A stretch of 64,000 bases of DNA from Phoenix dactylifera. Lineage: Eukaryota; Streptophyta; Magnoliopsida; Arecales; Arecaceae. The notes under the pieces are model-generated. The model was not told the DNA's origin. It saw only the letters and a list, made by a program, of their open reading frames with translations, and ran no database searches. Below are positions 48,957-60,300 of this stretch, in pieces (position 1 is the first letter of the stretch; each line of letters begins with the position of its first letter). The DNA is taken from positions 22,329,146 to 22,393,145 of the forward strand of contig NC_052399.1 of assembly GCF_009389715.1 (NCBI RefSeq), written 5' to 3'. The translations under genes and the position numbers were made by a program.

Positions 48957-51322
48957 TCAGCTTGGAGGAACTCCCGAGTCGGGAACGCCGGGCTCGTCCG
49001 CGGGAGGTAGGGAAGCAGCAGGAGAACCAGCAGGCGATGGCGCCGGAGAGGAGTCCAGGAGGGAGATCTCGCTCAGGTCAACTTCGGGATACTTAGCCGA
49101 CACCCTTGCCAGGCCCTCCTCGAAGCCCAAGGTGAAGGCTTCGGCCCCCGCGTCCGACGCGTCATGGACAAACTCGTCAGACTGGCGATAGGTCCGCACT
49201 GCCTCCGACATATCATGGGCGAACTCGGCGGACTGGCGATAAGCCTCTACCGCCTGACGCCCGATTTCCGCCCTCTTCTCGGCCAGCTCTGCCTCAGCTC
49301 GCTCCATAATCTGAGCCTTGGCCTCCAAGACCTTCGCCACAATCCGGCCTTCGGCCTCAGAGGAGACCCTCAGCAGATCAGCCTGAGCCTCTTTATGCTT
49401 CGCCTCGGTAGCAACCCGAGCGGCCTCGGCTTCCTTCAGGCGCGAACGGAGCTCTTGGACGTCCGTGCATGACTTCTCCAGGGCCGACTCCAGTTCGCCT
49501 AGTTTGGCTTCAAAAGAGCGGATTCGGTCGCAGGCGTTGTCGGCAGACCGCTGGGCCTTCTCCCACCGCTCTCGATAGTCCGCGATCTTCCGGGACTGCT
49601 TTTCAGCCCGTTCCTCCGCCTTCTTGACCCTGCTTTCGAGGCCCGAGGCGGCTTTGAGTTGCTCCCGAGCCTCTGACAGTTGCTCCTCCAGGGCGGCGAA
49701 GCCGAGTGCCCGCTCTTCGGCCTCCCGGAGCCTCGCCTCGAGGTCCCCGGTCGTCCTGCCTGCCGCAGCCCGGCCTCCCTCTTCCATTGCTTTCAGCCGG
49801 TCCTCGGCCTTCGCCAAAAGCCCCGCCTGTTCCTTGTAGCACTCCTCCAGACGGATCATGTACTGGGCGAGCTAAGAAATAGGAAAAATAAGGGAGTCAG
49901 GCGGAGAACAACAGAGCCAATAAATGGTGAAAGACGGCCAGAAGAACACTCACCGACATGAGACAGACGCAGCTGGCGGCCCCGACGTCAGAGACATCCA
50001 ACTCCCGGACCCGCCGACGGTCCTTCTCCAGCAACGCTGTTTCGATGAGATTTCGGGCGCCATCGGTAGTGAAGGCAGACCCCGATTTCTCCCCGGAGCC
50101 GGATGGTGGTTCTGCAGCCTTACCCTTATCCATCGCCTGGGGAAGAGTCCGGCTGATCACGCTCGCGGCGGGGGTCGCCCCAGGAATTGATAGGGTCCCG
50201 CTCGGCCGGGGCCTCGGCGCGTCCCTCCTCGAGTCATCAGGAGCCGACCGAGTCGAAGGCCGGGTTGGGGACCGATCACGTCCGACCCGTCCGTCTTGAG
50301 CAGGCTCAGGTGGCACCTCCGGAGTAGCGGCAACCTTACCACCGGAGGGCTGATACAGCGTCAGCTGCCGGTCGGTGCCCACGACATCTCCCTGACCGGT
50401 GGGCCCGGACTCGTCGGTCGGCATCGGAGGTATCTCCTTACGGGACTTCTTCGCCGGTGGGGCCCCGCTCGGAAGAGCTCGTTTCCTCCTCCGGACTGCT
50501 TCCAGCAGGGACGCCCTACCAACAGCCTTCGACTTCACCGACCGCATGACGTCGTCGACCTCTGCAAGAAGGACGGGATGGTCAGGGACTGAGAAACCGA
50601 AAGGAAGAAGGAACGAAAGAGAAGAAAAGAGCTAAAGAAACGATGGCGGACTCACGGTCGGTGGGGACCGAGCTCAAACCGACGTTCACCAAGGTATCCT
50701 CAGAAATGAGGCGGCCCACCGGGGGAAGCTGGCCCTCGGCGACCAACCCCTTCAAGGCGGCGACGCCCTCGGATTCCTCCCTCGACAACTTCGACAGGCC
50801 AATTGGGGACTTCACCGGCGTCCCCCAGATTGCCCTGATTTCCCAGGAGGGGTCTGCATCAACGAAAAAGAAGCGCTCCTTCCAGTGGTGAATGGAGGTA
50901 GGACCCTCCTTGACAAGGCCGCACCCTCGCCGCGCTGCGAAGCACCACCACCCTTTGTCCTGGGGGTGGCCGCTCAGGCCGTAGAGCTCCCAGAAAACGT
51001 TCAAGGTGGCGGGAATCGCATGCAAGCGACAGAGAACCTGGAAGACCGTCAGAGCACGCCACGAGTTCGGCACCAGTTGCGTCGGTGCCATTCCTAAACC
51101 CCGGAGCACCTGTAAGACTAGGTCTGAAGGGGGAAAGCGGAACCCGGCCTGGAGGATGCCCTCATTGATGGCGATCTTCCCTCGAGGAGGATGAGACATC
51201 CTCTCCTCAGGCCCTGGGAGCGTGACATTGCAGGCCTCGGGAAGGTGGTACCGAGCCACAAATCCGTCTAAGTCCTCGGCGACCAGTTTTGACTTGATGC
51301 TATCTGCTCCCACTTCGCCCAT
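48957..51322 (-). CDS. Antisense gene inside the Gypsy element: putative 'gypsy-type transposase' domain plus coiled coil, 3 exons
   Basis: Minus-strand exons: 51322-50656, 50561-49954, 49871-48957. Both introns have GTGAGT donors and T-rich acceptors (TTCTTGCAG, TTTCTTAG), and all joins keep phase, giving 729 aa with no stop. Residues about 20-190 resemble the plant 'Transposase (putative), gypsy type' domain (LPGPEERMSHPPRGKIAINE, GLGMAPTQLVPNSWRALTVF, GWWCFAARRGCGLVKEGPTS), a family known mainly from retrotransposon-associated ORFs; its activity is unproven. Exon 2 adds a basic, Pro/Ser-rich linker (AVRRRKRALP, AKKSRKE). Exon 3 is a long coiled coil (DLEARLREAEERALG, EEQLSEAREQLKAA, ESALEKSC) with an acidic/Pro tail. 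The start is the first ATG before conserved-looking sequence; upstream 5' exons are possible. Its open state contrasts with the TAG in gag-pol. Confidence 0.8.
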
Positions 51323-51579
51323 CCCTAATGGCCAATCTACGGTCAGGACGGGGTCAAGAAGGAGGGAAAGGCCGGAACGACTGGGGTGCACTAGTACAAA
51401 AAGAAAAAGTATGAAGAGCTCAAAGTAGAAGAGTGGGAAACTCACTTGAAGAGGAGGAAGAACGGCTCCGAGAGCGTCAAAGGAAAAGCAAGCGAACGTT
51501 TCGGCGGCAACAATGGTAGCGCAAAGGAGAAACTCGAAAATGTCCGTAAAGAAGAAGACGGACGGGGGAGGGCCCCCGA

Positions 51580-51586
51580 TTAAATA
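51580..51586 (-). promoter_or_regulatory. Possible TATA box for the antisense gene
   Basis: The minus strand reads TATTTAA about 258 nt upstream of the ATG at 51322. A possible short 5' UTR intron (donor GTGAGT at 51445, acceptor ending at 51391) lies between. At about 55 nt it is short for a plant intron, so this is weak evidence. Confidence 0.3.
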
Positions 51587-51839
51587 GGCGAAAGGGCAAG
51601 TGACACCTCGATGACGCCAGAAGACGCCTGGCCGCCGAAGGGTCGCTCGCACCCCAAAGGCGAATCGACACCATTAAGGAAGGATGTCCGCCGAAATCCT
51701 CAGGTTGCCAGGTCAGCAGCAACCGCCATACGCCATAAAGAAGGCGGGAAGCTTGAAGCGCGCGCGCCTCTCCGAAGGATGGCGGCAATCTCGAAACATC
51801 ACTCCCTTCACCTGTTCCCCTTCTGGTTCCAGGCTCGGA

Positions 51840-51852
51840 AGTGGGGGGCTAC
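51840..51852 (+). promoter_or_regulatory. Polypurine tract of the Gypsy element
   Basis: AGTGGGGGGCTAC directly precedes the 3' LTR start TGTTATGG. It is purine-rich and in the required place for priming plus-strand DNA synthesis. Confidence 0.75.
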
Positions 51853-52806
51853 TGTTATGGGGGAATTGAGCCGCCATGCCCCACGTGATCGGCACGCGTA
51901 TCCAGGAAAGCTACAGCTGCCCTATGATCCAGCACTCCGACCCCGAGTCGGACCTCCTCGGCTCCGCAGCCCGACCCCGGGTCGGCTGCCCTATGATCCA
52001 GCACTCCGACCCCGAGTCGGACCTCCTCGGCTCCGCAGCCCGACCCCGGGTCGGCTGCCCTATGATCCAGCACTCCGACCCCGAGTCGGACCTCCTCGGC
52101 TCCGCAGCCCGACCCCGGGTCGGCTGCCCTATGATCCAGCACTCCGACCCCGAGTCGGACCTCCTCGGCTCCGCAGCCCGACCCCGGGTCGGCTGCCCTA
52201 TGATCCAGCACTCCGACCCCGAGTCGGACCTACTCGGCTCCGCAGCCCGACCCCGGGTCGGCTGCCCTATGATCCAGCATTCCGACCCCGAATCGGAGAT
52301 CTTTTGATAACGACAGGCTATTCTCCAGAGGCACGCCGCGGCCTCCTGCTCCACTACTCCCTGCAACGGCTGTACCCGATGCTGCCCACGATCTCCTGTA
52401 TCGACCGTACAAAGCGGAGCTCCACTACGCCCTGCCATGACCGTACCCGGCGCTGCTCCACGACGCCCCGTAACGGCCATGTCAGTGGCCATTCTATCGT
52501 GCCCCACGACGACAAACCCCCCTGAGAGACCTCCCAGCCAGGCATATATGCGGCTGGGGGGAGAAGGGGGGGGGGTAAGCAATACCTCCCAGAGCACTCT
52601 CTCCCACTTGTGATTATCATCTCTCCTCCTCCAATCTCCTCTGACTTGACCGTCGGAGGGCCATCACCACCCTGGTGGTGGTGCAAGGCTTGTTTGCAGG
52701 TTCCTTGGCGGAAGGTGGAGCGCAACCAGCACCAACCAAGACAACTCAGGCGGAACCCCGTTCACACCGTCGTGTCAATCGTTCTCGGTTTGGACCACCA
52801 GCAACA
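51853..52806 (+). repeat. 3' LTR (954 bp) with a 69-bp tandem array
   Basis: Same as the 5' LTR but with five complete 69-bp units plus a partial (51917 to about 52301) and a G-run longer by two. These two changes account exactly for the 71-bp length difference. No substitutions were noticed by eye. Confidence 0.93.
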
Positions 52807-52811
52807 AATAT

Positions 52812-53700
52812 AATATCATATTATATTATATCATAATACATTAATATGTTATGTTAAATAATTTAATATTATGTTATATTATGAAAAATTAATTTATACT
52901 AATAATTATAATATTTTATACCTTTATTTTTGTATTATACTATAAATATTATATTATATTACATTACATTATAATACATTAATATGTTATTTTAAATAAT
53001 TTAATATTATGTTATATTATGAAAAAGAAGTAGAACTACTCCCACCAAATCGATGACCCAACGGGGTGGTGTCCCAACGCGATCGACCGATACTGGCTCC
53101 ATACGGATACAACAAAACACTGTATGGAATCCGAACCTCGCAAACTTAGGTTCGGAAAACTTTAAAGATTTCTGGGGAAGGGAATGTTTCCCCTCCCCCG
53201 AACCCCCTCCCCTTCCTATCTTTTATAGGATATTCTTACCCCCAACGGCTTTCGCCGTTGCGCGTTAGCGCAGCCGTTTTCTTTTTCGTAGCGCGTTAGT
53301 TTTGAAGCTGCGCCCCTCCGTTTTTCACCTTCAAAAGAAGGCGCCAGCGCTTTAGTAGTGACCCCTCTGGGGGTCCCGGGTTGCTTTGGCGCGCCAAAAT
53401 TATTTATAATAATAAATATAATATTTTATACCTTTATTATTGTATTATACTATAAATATTGTATTATATTACATTACATTATAATACATTAATATGTTAT
53501 TTTAAATAATTTAATATTATGTTATATTATGAGAAATTAATTTATACTAATAATTATAATATTTTATACTTTTATTATTGTATTATACTATAAATATAAT
53601 ATATATTACATTATATCATAATACATCAATATGTTATGTTAAATAATTTAATATTATGTTATATTACCAAATATTATTTTACTCTAATAATTATATTACT
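52812..53700. repeat. AT-rich tandem repeat, unit about 138-140 bp
   Basis: ATGAAAAATTAATTTATACT, TAATTATAATATTTTATACC, GTATTATACTATAAATATTA and TTTAAATAATTTAATATTAT recur in order at a period of 138-140 bp (starts near 52881, 53019 and 53529). Another unit is at 38726-38800, on the far side of the Gypsy insertion. The repeats form the interior of the Harbinger-like element. Confidence 0.8.
53031..53397. other. GC-rich, hairpin-rich block inserted in the AT-rich array
   Basis: About 367 bp of quite different composition interrupts one AT-rich unit. It holds many short perfect stems: CCGAACCT...AGGTTCGG, AACGGC-TTTC-GCCGTT, a GACCCC/GGGGTC pair and the palindrome TTGGCGCGCCAA at its right edge. 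No ORF with a recognised domain. The look is organelle-like (a nuclear insertion of mitochondrial DNA is possible), but this is a guess. Confidence 0.55.
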
Positions 53701-53998
53701 ATTATGCGATATTAACATAAAATTTTTATATTACAATATTATACTATATCGTATATTTATGTATTAATTTATGTTATGTTTTATTATGTTCTGTTGTATA
53801 ATACTATGCAATGTCCTTTATGGTAATTTTGTCATACAAAAGTACTTTCTTAGTTTGTTTATCAAACACAAAACAAAGTACCACAGCACTTTACGAATGT
53901 AGTTACCAAACAGCAAACAGCTTTTTATAACAGCTCTACTTCAGACAGCTCTACTTCCAACAGCTCTACTGCCAACAACTCCCTCAAACAGGGCCTTA

Positions 53999-56340
53999 GC
54001 ACCTTGTTGTATCTTCATTCGGCCTATTTTATATTTACGCTCTCTCGGTCATTCCTATATATTTAGTCTTTGGTGTGATTTTTTGGTCAATTTTGATACA
54101 GTATGCATTTAGTCATTATACCTATTCTTACTCCACCAAATGGCCAATTAGGGTTGTGTCTTCCGCGTATTGGTGATTCATAATCTTTACAAACTCACTA
54201 TTTGTCCACTTGATTGGCAGCCAATTCTTTAGATCTCATGAAAAACATGTTGATGATCGGGACTCTGCAAGGCAATCAATGATCAGAATCTTAAAAGATA
54301 CTTGTGTCTAGGGCCGCTCTTTTGTCGCGTTAGATTTCCTTATCTAGAAAGACAAACTGTTTGAATTCAAAGGTACATCATTTTGTTTGGATTAATGGCA
54401 TATGGATAAGATAAAATAGTTCTTGTTCTCATTTTAAACATTATTATAAAAAAAAGAATGACCATATGATGATTTCCAATAGGGAAAAAAATTTCTTTAT
54501 TACAATCCAGAAAGTAATTGCTGGATTTTTATATATAGAAAACAAATCTGTAGCCTCTAATCAAGTTATAGGAGGGTTTGGGTTTGGAAGCATGATGGAG
54601 ACAGTAATCGGTCTTTTGGTGATATAGATTTGCACATCACTAATAGCAGTTATGCATGAAGAAAATATGCAAGCAAACAAAATGGCATGATCATTAAATA
54701 TCTCCATCCTAGACCGGTATGGTGATGTCTTTAAGCGGTATCAGATCTCTTACACTTGATAAAGGTGGCAATAATGATACCACTAGATTCGACCTCCATT
54801 GTTAGCTGGCAAAGACACCTTGGTTGGTCAGCATTTAGATCTCCGGAGGATCCCTTGGGGTCAGAAAGCACTTGCCTTTTGAATAGAGAAAAAAGAAGAT
54901 ATTGGTTCACATAATTCAGAAGGAAAACGTGAATGAAAGCCATAGTGTTGGGCCACCTATTTTTCTTCTTTACATGATTTGATTAGAAGTTTTGAAATTT
55001 GTCTTACGGTAGCAGATGAAGTAAGACACTTCCCCTAGCTTTATTAAAATAGAGAAAGGAATAAATACAATTTGTGGTGGTAGTTACTAGTGAAAGAGAG
55101 ACATAAAAGGGAGAGATATAAGAGAGTCCTAGAGGATCAATCTACATTGTTGGCAACAAGAATTTCGAGACGGAGCTATGGTTGTTTAGCAACATGTCCG
55201 AGCATAAGTTTTGCTAGGGATGGAGCGATTGGAGAGTTTATGCGAAATGGTGGTTGATGAATATTTTCTTCCAAGGAAAATTCACAAACTATGATCTTGC
55301 CAAGTTTGCCAACTTAGTGCTATAAGAAGTTGATGCAAGATTTCCTTAGCGGCACATTGATTTCCTTGAATCTCCATACTATCCAAAGAATATGAAGATC
55401 CGGGTGTGAATCTATTCAAATTTAGGCATGAGAGCAAAGAGGACCAAATGCTTCTACTAAACGGACATTTTATGAAAAGGCCAGTTGTTATTTCAACCCC
55501 CAAGCCTCAATTCACCATCCAACTTTTTTTTAGTGGCAAGGGCCTCTCCAATGTCCAATCTATTCTTCAAGGCAAGATATATGAACGCTTCAACTTTCTC
55601 CAGTACATTTACTTTTTAAGTAATTGCTTGTAACAATTAAGAGAGAGAGTAAGAAAATATTTAATTAAAAAATTGAGCTATATAAAAAGATTTTCTCTCT
55701 CTCTCTCTCTCTCTCTCTTCTCGTGCCATGCTAAAGGAGACACCAACGTGTTACTCTCTCCTTCTGCCATACTAAACAGACGCCAACGGTCCCTTCAAAT
55801 AGAGCATCAATAGGTGGGATGTTTCATTCTACTCAAATTTAGAAACCAACCCGTTGAAATATTTGGAGAAGAAGAGAAAAACAAAAGAAAAAAAGAGAGA
55901 AAAACGATTTTATTTCTCTATACTTGCATATTCAGTACATCTCAAGAGTTATATATACTCGTGTACAGACTCCATATATGAAAAATAATATAGGTTGATA
56001 TAGGATCTCACTAACAATAGAAAATATCATAGATAATACAGGTTGTCATGTGATCTCTAAAATCACTCTAACAAGATTATACTAACAAAGAAAACTAATC
56101 TAGGTTGACACAAAATCAGGCTGATAAACAAAAATATTATATTTACCAAAAAAAAAATATTATGAGTGATGCAGGTTGTTACATAATCTCTAAAATTATT
56201 CTGACATTCCAAGGTCAATATGGTAGGTCTCGCCTGAACACGAGGTGGCCAATATTTTTTTCAATCAACTTTCTACTCCTCAATTTTTTTTTTTTTCCCT
56301 AAAACACCATTATTATTTTAATAGCCTTTTAAGAAGTGGC
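53999..56340. other. AT-rich gene-free stretch with a CT microsatellite
   Basis: No gene was recognised. About 55692-55720 is a (CT)n run of about 14 units. A dispersed repeat follows at 55930-56175. Confidence 0.45.
55930..56175 (+). repeat. Dispersed AT-rich repeat, copy 2
   Basis: Shares with copy 1 (about 35455-35660) the ordered blocks TTATATAT-GTGTACA, AATAATATAGGTTGATATAGGA-type, CTAACAA-AGAAAA, GTTGTCATGTGATCTCTAAA and AAGATTATACTAACAAAG. Same orientation, about 20 kb apart, with the nested transposons in between. Confidence 0.5.
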
Positions 56341-56708
56341 ATTTGCTATTTTGCTTCCAGCTCGGCGGATTCGGGACCCGTACCTATGGCCTATGGGCCA
56401 ACGTGAGAACTACCAGCGGTGCGGCCCGGTCTGTTTCAGCGGAGAGGCGTCCCTCGCTGACGGCCAAATTGAAATCCACGCTGCCCGGGAACCGCCGTCG
56501 CGCTTGTTTGTACTCGGGTTCAACATTCCCGGACCCGAGACCCGGTGAACCAAACCCCGTATTACAACATCGTCTGGCTCTGGCTCTCATGGTCTTATTA
56601 CCGTTAACCCGAAAACAATTCCGCCGCGGTACCCCCAGCTCCCTTCCACTCCGTCGCATCTCTCGTCGCCGTCCATCCAGGAAACCCTTCCAAGAAGAGG
56701 CGGGAGGA

Positions 56709-56887
56709 ATGGTGACGGCGTTCGAGACCCACGCGCTTCAATTGGAGCGGCGGCATCCTTCGGCGTTTCATCGGATCCTTCTCCTCCTGCTATTCTTCTC
56801 CCTCTTGCTTGCGGTTCACCTTCCCGTTCGGTCCTCCATGATGCACAACAAGAACTGGGCCGTCTTGGTTTGCACCTCCCGTTTCTG
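56709..56887 (+). CDS. GPI8: Exon 1 of GPI8 / PIG-K, catalytic subunit of GPI transamidase (partial)
   Basis: GPI8 is the caspase-like ER protease that cleaves C-terminal signals and attaches GPI anchors. Exon 1 encodes an N-terminal hydrophobic signal (RILLLLLFFSLLLAVHLP), then NKNWAVLVCTSRFW, a near-invariant stretch that begins the mature protease. The donor follows at 56888 (TTCTG/GTAACC), leaving phase 2, as expected for continuation into the next conserved segment. That segment and the exons with the catalytic His and Cys were not found in the next 5.5 kb. Fragments of later exons occur at 62418-62940. Exon 1 itself is undamaged. It is either a live gene with very long introns and exons I missed, or a partial or decayed copy. 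Confidence 0.75.
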
Positions 56888-57064
56888 GTAACCCACATTT
56901 ATATATCTACCTAATTCTTTGTTTTGTCGGTGCAAGAAGAGTTTCTTGATTCTTCTTTCTCCTTTTCTTTTCTTCTCTTTTTTTCCTGGGCTTGTGTAGT
57001 GTCGGGTGTGTGGTATTTTGAATGTTTCCTGTACCCTAACGAATTATTGACCATGGGTTCGGCT

Positions 57065-57320
57065 GCCAAGAAAAGGGGTGAATCTTGATTTCATTGGGCA
57101 GTCTTCTTAGGTTTTGATTTCAATGTCGTCTTTGAAGAAGCCTTGTACCAGCGAATTGTTTAGGTTGCCACTTTTCAAGAAAAGGTCGAATCTTGAATTC
57201 AACGGGCAGTCTTGTTAGGTCTTGATTTCCATGCCGTCTTTGAAGATGCCCCATACTTGTCGGTCGAGAAAGGGTTGAATCATGATTTTAATACGCAATC
57301 TCGTTAAGGATCGAATCCAG
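57065..57320. repeat. Degenerate tandem triplication, about 100-115 bp
   Basis: GTGAATCTTGATTTCATTGG-type, CAGTCTT(C/G)TTAGGTTTTGAT-type and TGCCGTCTTTGAAGA(A/T)GCC blocks recur about three times with decay. No coding signal. A local duplication just inside GPI8 intron 1. Confidence 0.5.
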
Positions 57321-60300
57321 TGGAGGCGGTCTTTTCATCTTCTTTCTTCATCCAGACAACTTTCAAAATATAAGGAAGTTCAGGGAGATTGCTCCTTGGT
57401 TCGATGAGTTCGGTGAGAACAGTAAGATCGGTTTCCCTATTTGCCAGCCGTTGCACTAGGTTCCATGGCAGGTTGGTTTGTGTTGTTCAAAATCTTCTTG
57501 GCCATAAAAGCATTGCAAAGTCTTAGACAGTTGACACGAGGTAGATGGCTAGTTGATGAAAAATATGCTCCATCTATACATGAGCCTCTTTGATTTAGAA
57601 TTATGCTCCATAACTGCTCCTCTTTCTTGCAAGAGTCTGGAAAGATTGTAGTGACGAGGCTTTTTTAGGGTTTAGAGGATATTAGCGGTTTTCACTTAAC
57701 TGGCAGGAAATATGTTTCACCTGATGCTTTTTAATGTTCATTGACAACAACTAAGAACAAGAGGGTTTGTGGGAAGAGATGCGAGACTGTAGAGGAGATA
57801 ATGGCAAAAGATAAATTTGGAACCATAGCTTTTCTGAAAGAGATATAACATATTCAGGAAATTGCTTGTTTGTGCATATTAAGAAAGGGTAATATTCTCA
57901 AGGTGGTAAGTGTTTATTAATCTTTTATCTGCGAATATGGAGTAATAAGAGGCGAGGTTGGGCAAATGGGGCCAGGATGGATGAGGGATTACTCAGAACT
58001 CAGAAGTTCGTTCAAATATAAAGGAAAATTATATTGTGAATGATTAGGCTGGGGATAATGTGCGTTCAGCAATAATCTAATTTTTTGTACTATTGGAATA
58101 AGAGTTCCACTCTAGCCTCATTCTGGGTGTTGATGTTATTCATGTTCTCCTTGTTTTCTCAGTTTCTGTCTATATCTCACCATGTGCTTATTATATGTCT
58201 GCTAGTCTTCAGACATTTCAGTCTTTCACTAATGTTGTGGTTAGGGACTAGACTTGGAAGAAAAGGGAAAGGATCGTTTATGCGATGGTCCTACCATATC
58301 CTGTTTTTGCAAATGGTTTGTCTATAACTGACATGCATCAGCTCCAGCTAGTCAATTATTCAGTGTCAGATTTTTAATTGTGCATGCTCTTGCGCCTTAA
58401 TATTATGGAAAAAAACTACTATTGCTATGTCTGTCTACCTGAAACTATGGTCATATATAATAAACATTGCTTACTTTGAATCATCTATGACTTTGTGGTT
58501 GGCGCCATTATTTATGTTTACCATTCTGCTCTTATTGCTTTGTTATTTGGTGTTATGTTGCCTTCAGTTTGATGGTTAAACCTGATTTGCATGCATCGCC
58601 TTGTAAATTTTACACGAAGGTCCTGCTCTTGTCATGTAAGTTTAAAAGATTCTTAGACAAAATTAAGTTGCTTGAGGCGATGTTTCAGATAGTTGGACTG
58701 TATTTTCACATTGAATATCTATGCTTCTCATGCTCCACTCCTTACCATGACATGCTCATGGCATTGCCTTTTTTCTTTTTTTGCTGTCAGTTATCAGTAT
58801 AAATTTTGCTCATGAGGAGATGTGCAGTTATTACTGGCCTATTGCACCTTTGCTGCCACAAACATACCATTTGAAGCACAAAATTTGGTATCTTTAAAGA
58901 AGGCATGCGTGGGCATCAGCCCTCACATTTTCAATTTTAGATGTGTATAAAAAATATTTATTTTATTTTTTATATTCCTCATCAATATATTTGAACACTA
59001 TACTGTTTCAATCTAATCAGAATATGGATGCAGAACTAATTGCAAGTTCGCATAAGTGGAAAAGATTTCCTCAGAGTTTGTCAAATTTGTTATTGATAAC
59101 CACCAGCTACTTGTTAAGACATACGATTATTTTGTGGCATCAATTACCAGTTAATTGACAGCATTGTGCAATTTCTGTCAATGGTAAGGTTGCTTCTTTA
59201 TTGCTATCCAATCTATGTGGACCTTCGTCAAGCTGCTAGCCAATCTCCTATGACTCCATCAATGAGACATCAAAATGCCCACGATACCCCGAACACAACC
59301 CTACCATCCACTATAGGTCTTCCATTTTCACTATTAACACCCATTTCCTCTCAATATTAGCTTTGCTACAACTAATGCCCAAGCAACCAAGTGTGGCATT
59401 GCTTAAATAGGGTAACTATCTCCACTGGAATGTGGCAAAGGAGAAAAACCTTGAAATTTGAAAGATTGTTTAATTACCATGTCTTTTGGATGTGTCTTTA
59501 GCTTGATTATATTTTAATTTAGCTACCAGTTCTTTTTATGAGGTTGATCCATTGTGACCTGGGGGACTTGGGTGTCACGGGTTCAAAATACAGAAATAGC
59601 CTATCTGCATTCGGGGGTAAGGCTGTATACATTTGACCTTCTTAGACCTTACAATGGCAGGAGCCTCATCCATTGGATACCCTTTGTACCATTTCTTTTT
59701 AATATGTCTTTGGCTTGATTGTATTTTAAATTAGGATATCCACATTTAGGCCATGCAAAAATGGAGGGTAATCCTAAATAGATCTATTTTACCAATCTAG
59801 GTTTAGTGATTATTTTCAAAATTTTTTGGATGTTCCCTTGCCCTCCACCAGTTTTCTTTATTCTGGAGCAAATTTGCTAGGATAAAGCAAGATGAGGATT
59901 TTTTCTAGTTTGCTCCACGCTGTCTTGAGTGTTCTCAAGCAAATAGGGCCTTAGGGTAAATGAGCGGTAATATATGTGATAACCTCCCATCCTTTTCCCT
60001 CCAAGCTATGTATCAAAGTGAATGCATTTTGTGAAAATTGGAAATTCTATTAGAATTTAGAACCTCTACAAAATTCTCCCAATAGTGGGGTGTAGATACC
60101 ATTCTTAAGGACATGGCTTGGATGGTATGTATACAAGATTGTTTTATTGGAGCTTGACCAGTTTGTTGGTTTGATGATACTTTATAATTGTCTCTTGATT
60201 GGTGAATCTTATAGGAAAGTTTTCTAGAACTAGTGCAAATGAGAATATACACATTAATCTTCGAATGTTGAGGGGATTTGATGGAACTTGAAATTGTTTA

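Larger units (their letters stand above)
38796..52811 (+). mobile_element. Tat-lineage Ty3/Gypsy LTR retrotransposon, 14 kb
   Basis: The LTRs begin TGTTATGG and end CAGCAACA. The element is flanked by the 5-bp duplication AATAT (38796-38800 and 52807-52811). Order: LTR, PBS, gag-protease-RT-RNase H-second RNase H-integrase, then a 6.6-kb 3' region with two tandem arrays and an antisense gene, polypurine tract, LTR. A second, archaeal-type RNase H between RT-RNase H and integrase, together with a long 3' non-coding region, marks the Tat branch. The LTRs are identical by eye apart from one 69-bp repeat unit and two G's, so insertion is very recent. Confidence 0.95.
38211..53998. mobile_element. 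Harbinger/Tourist-like element split by a nested retrotransposon
   Basis: The left edge TTA + GGCCCTGTTTGGGGAG begins at 38211. The right edge ends ...CTCCCTCAAACAGGGCC + TTA at 53998. The ends are inverted repeats with a 3-bp TTA duplication, as in PIF/Harbinger MITEs. Subterminal AAGCTG/CAGCTT words also mirror each other. Removing the Gypsy insertion (and one AATAT copy) leaves about 1.77 kb: 38214-38800 plus 52812-53995. The interior is AT-rich, non-coding and partly tandem-repeated, so it is non-autonomous. Confidence 0.75.
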
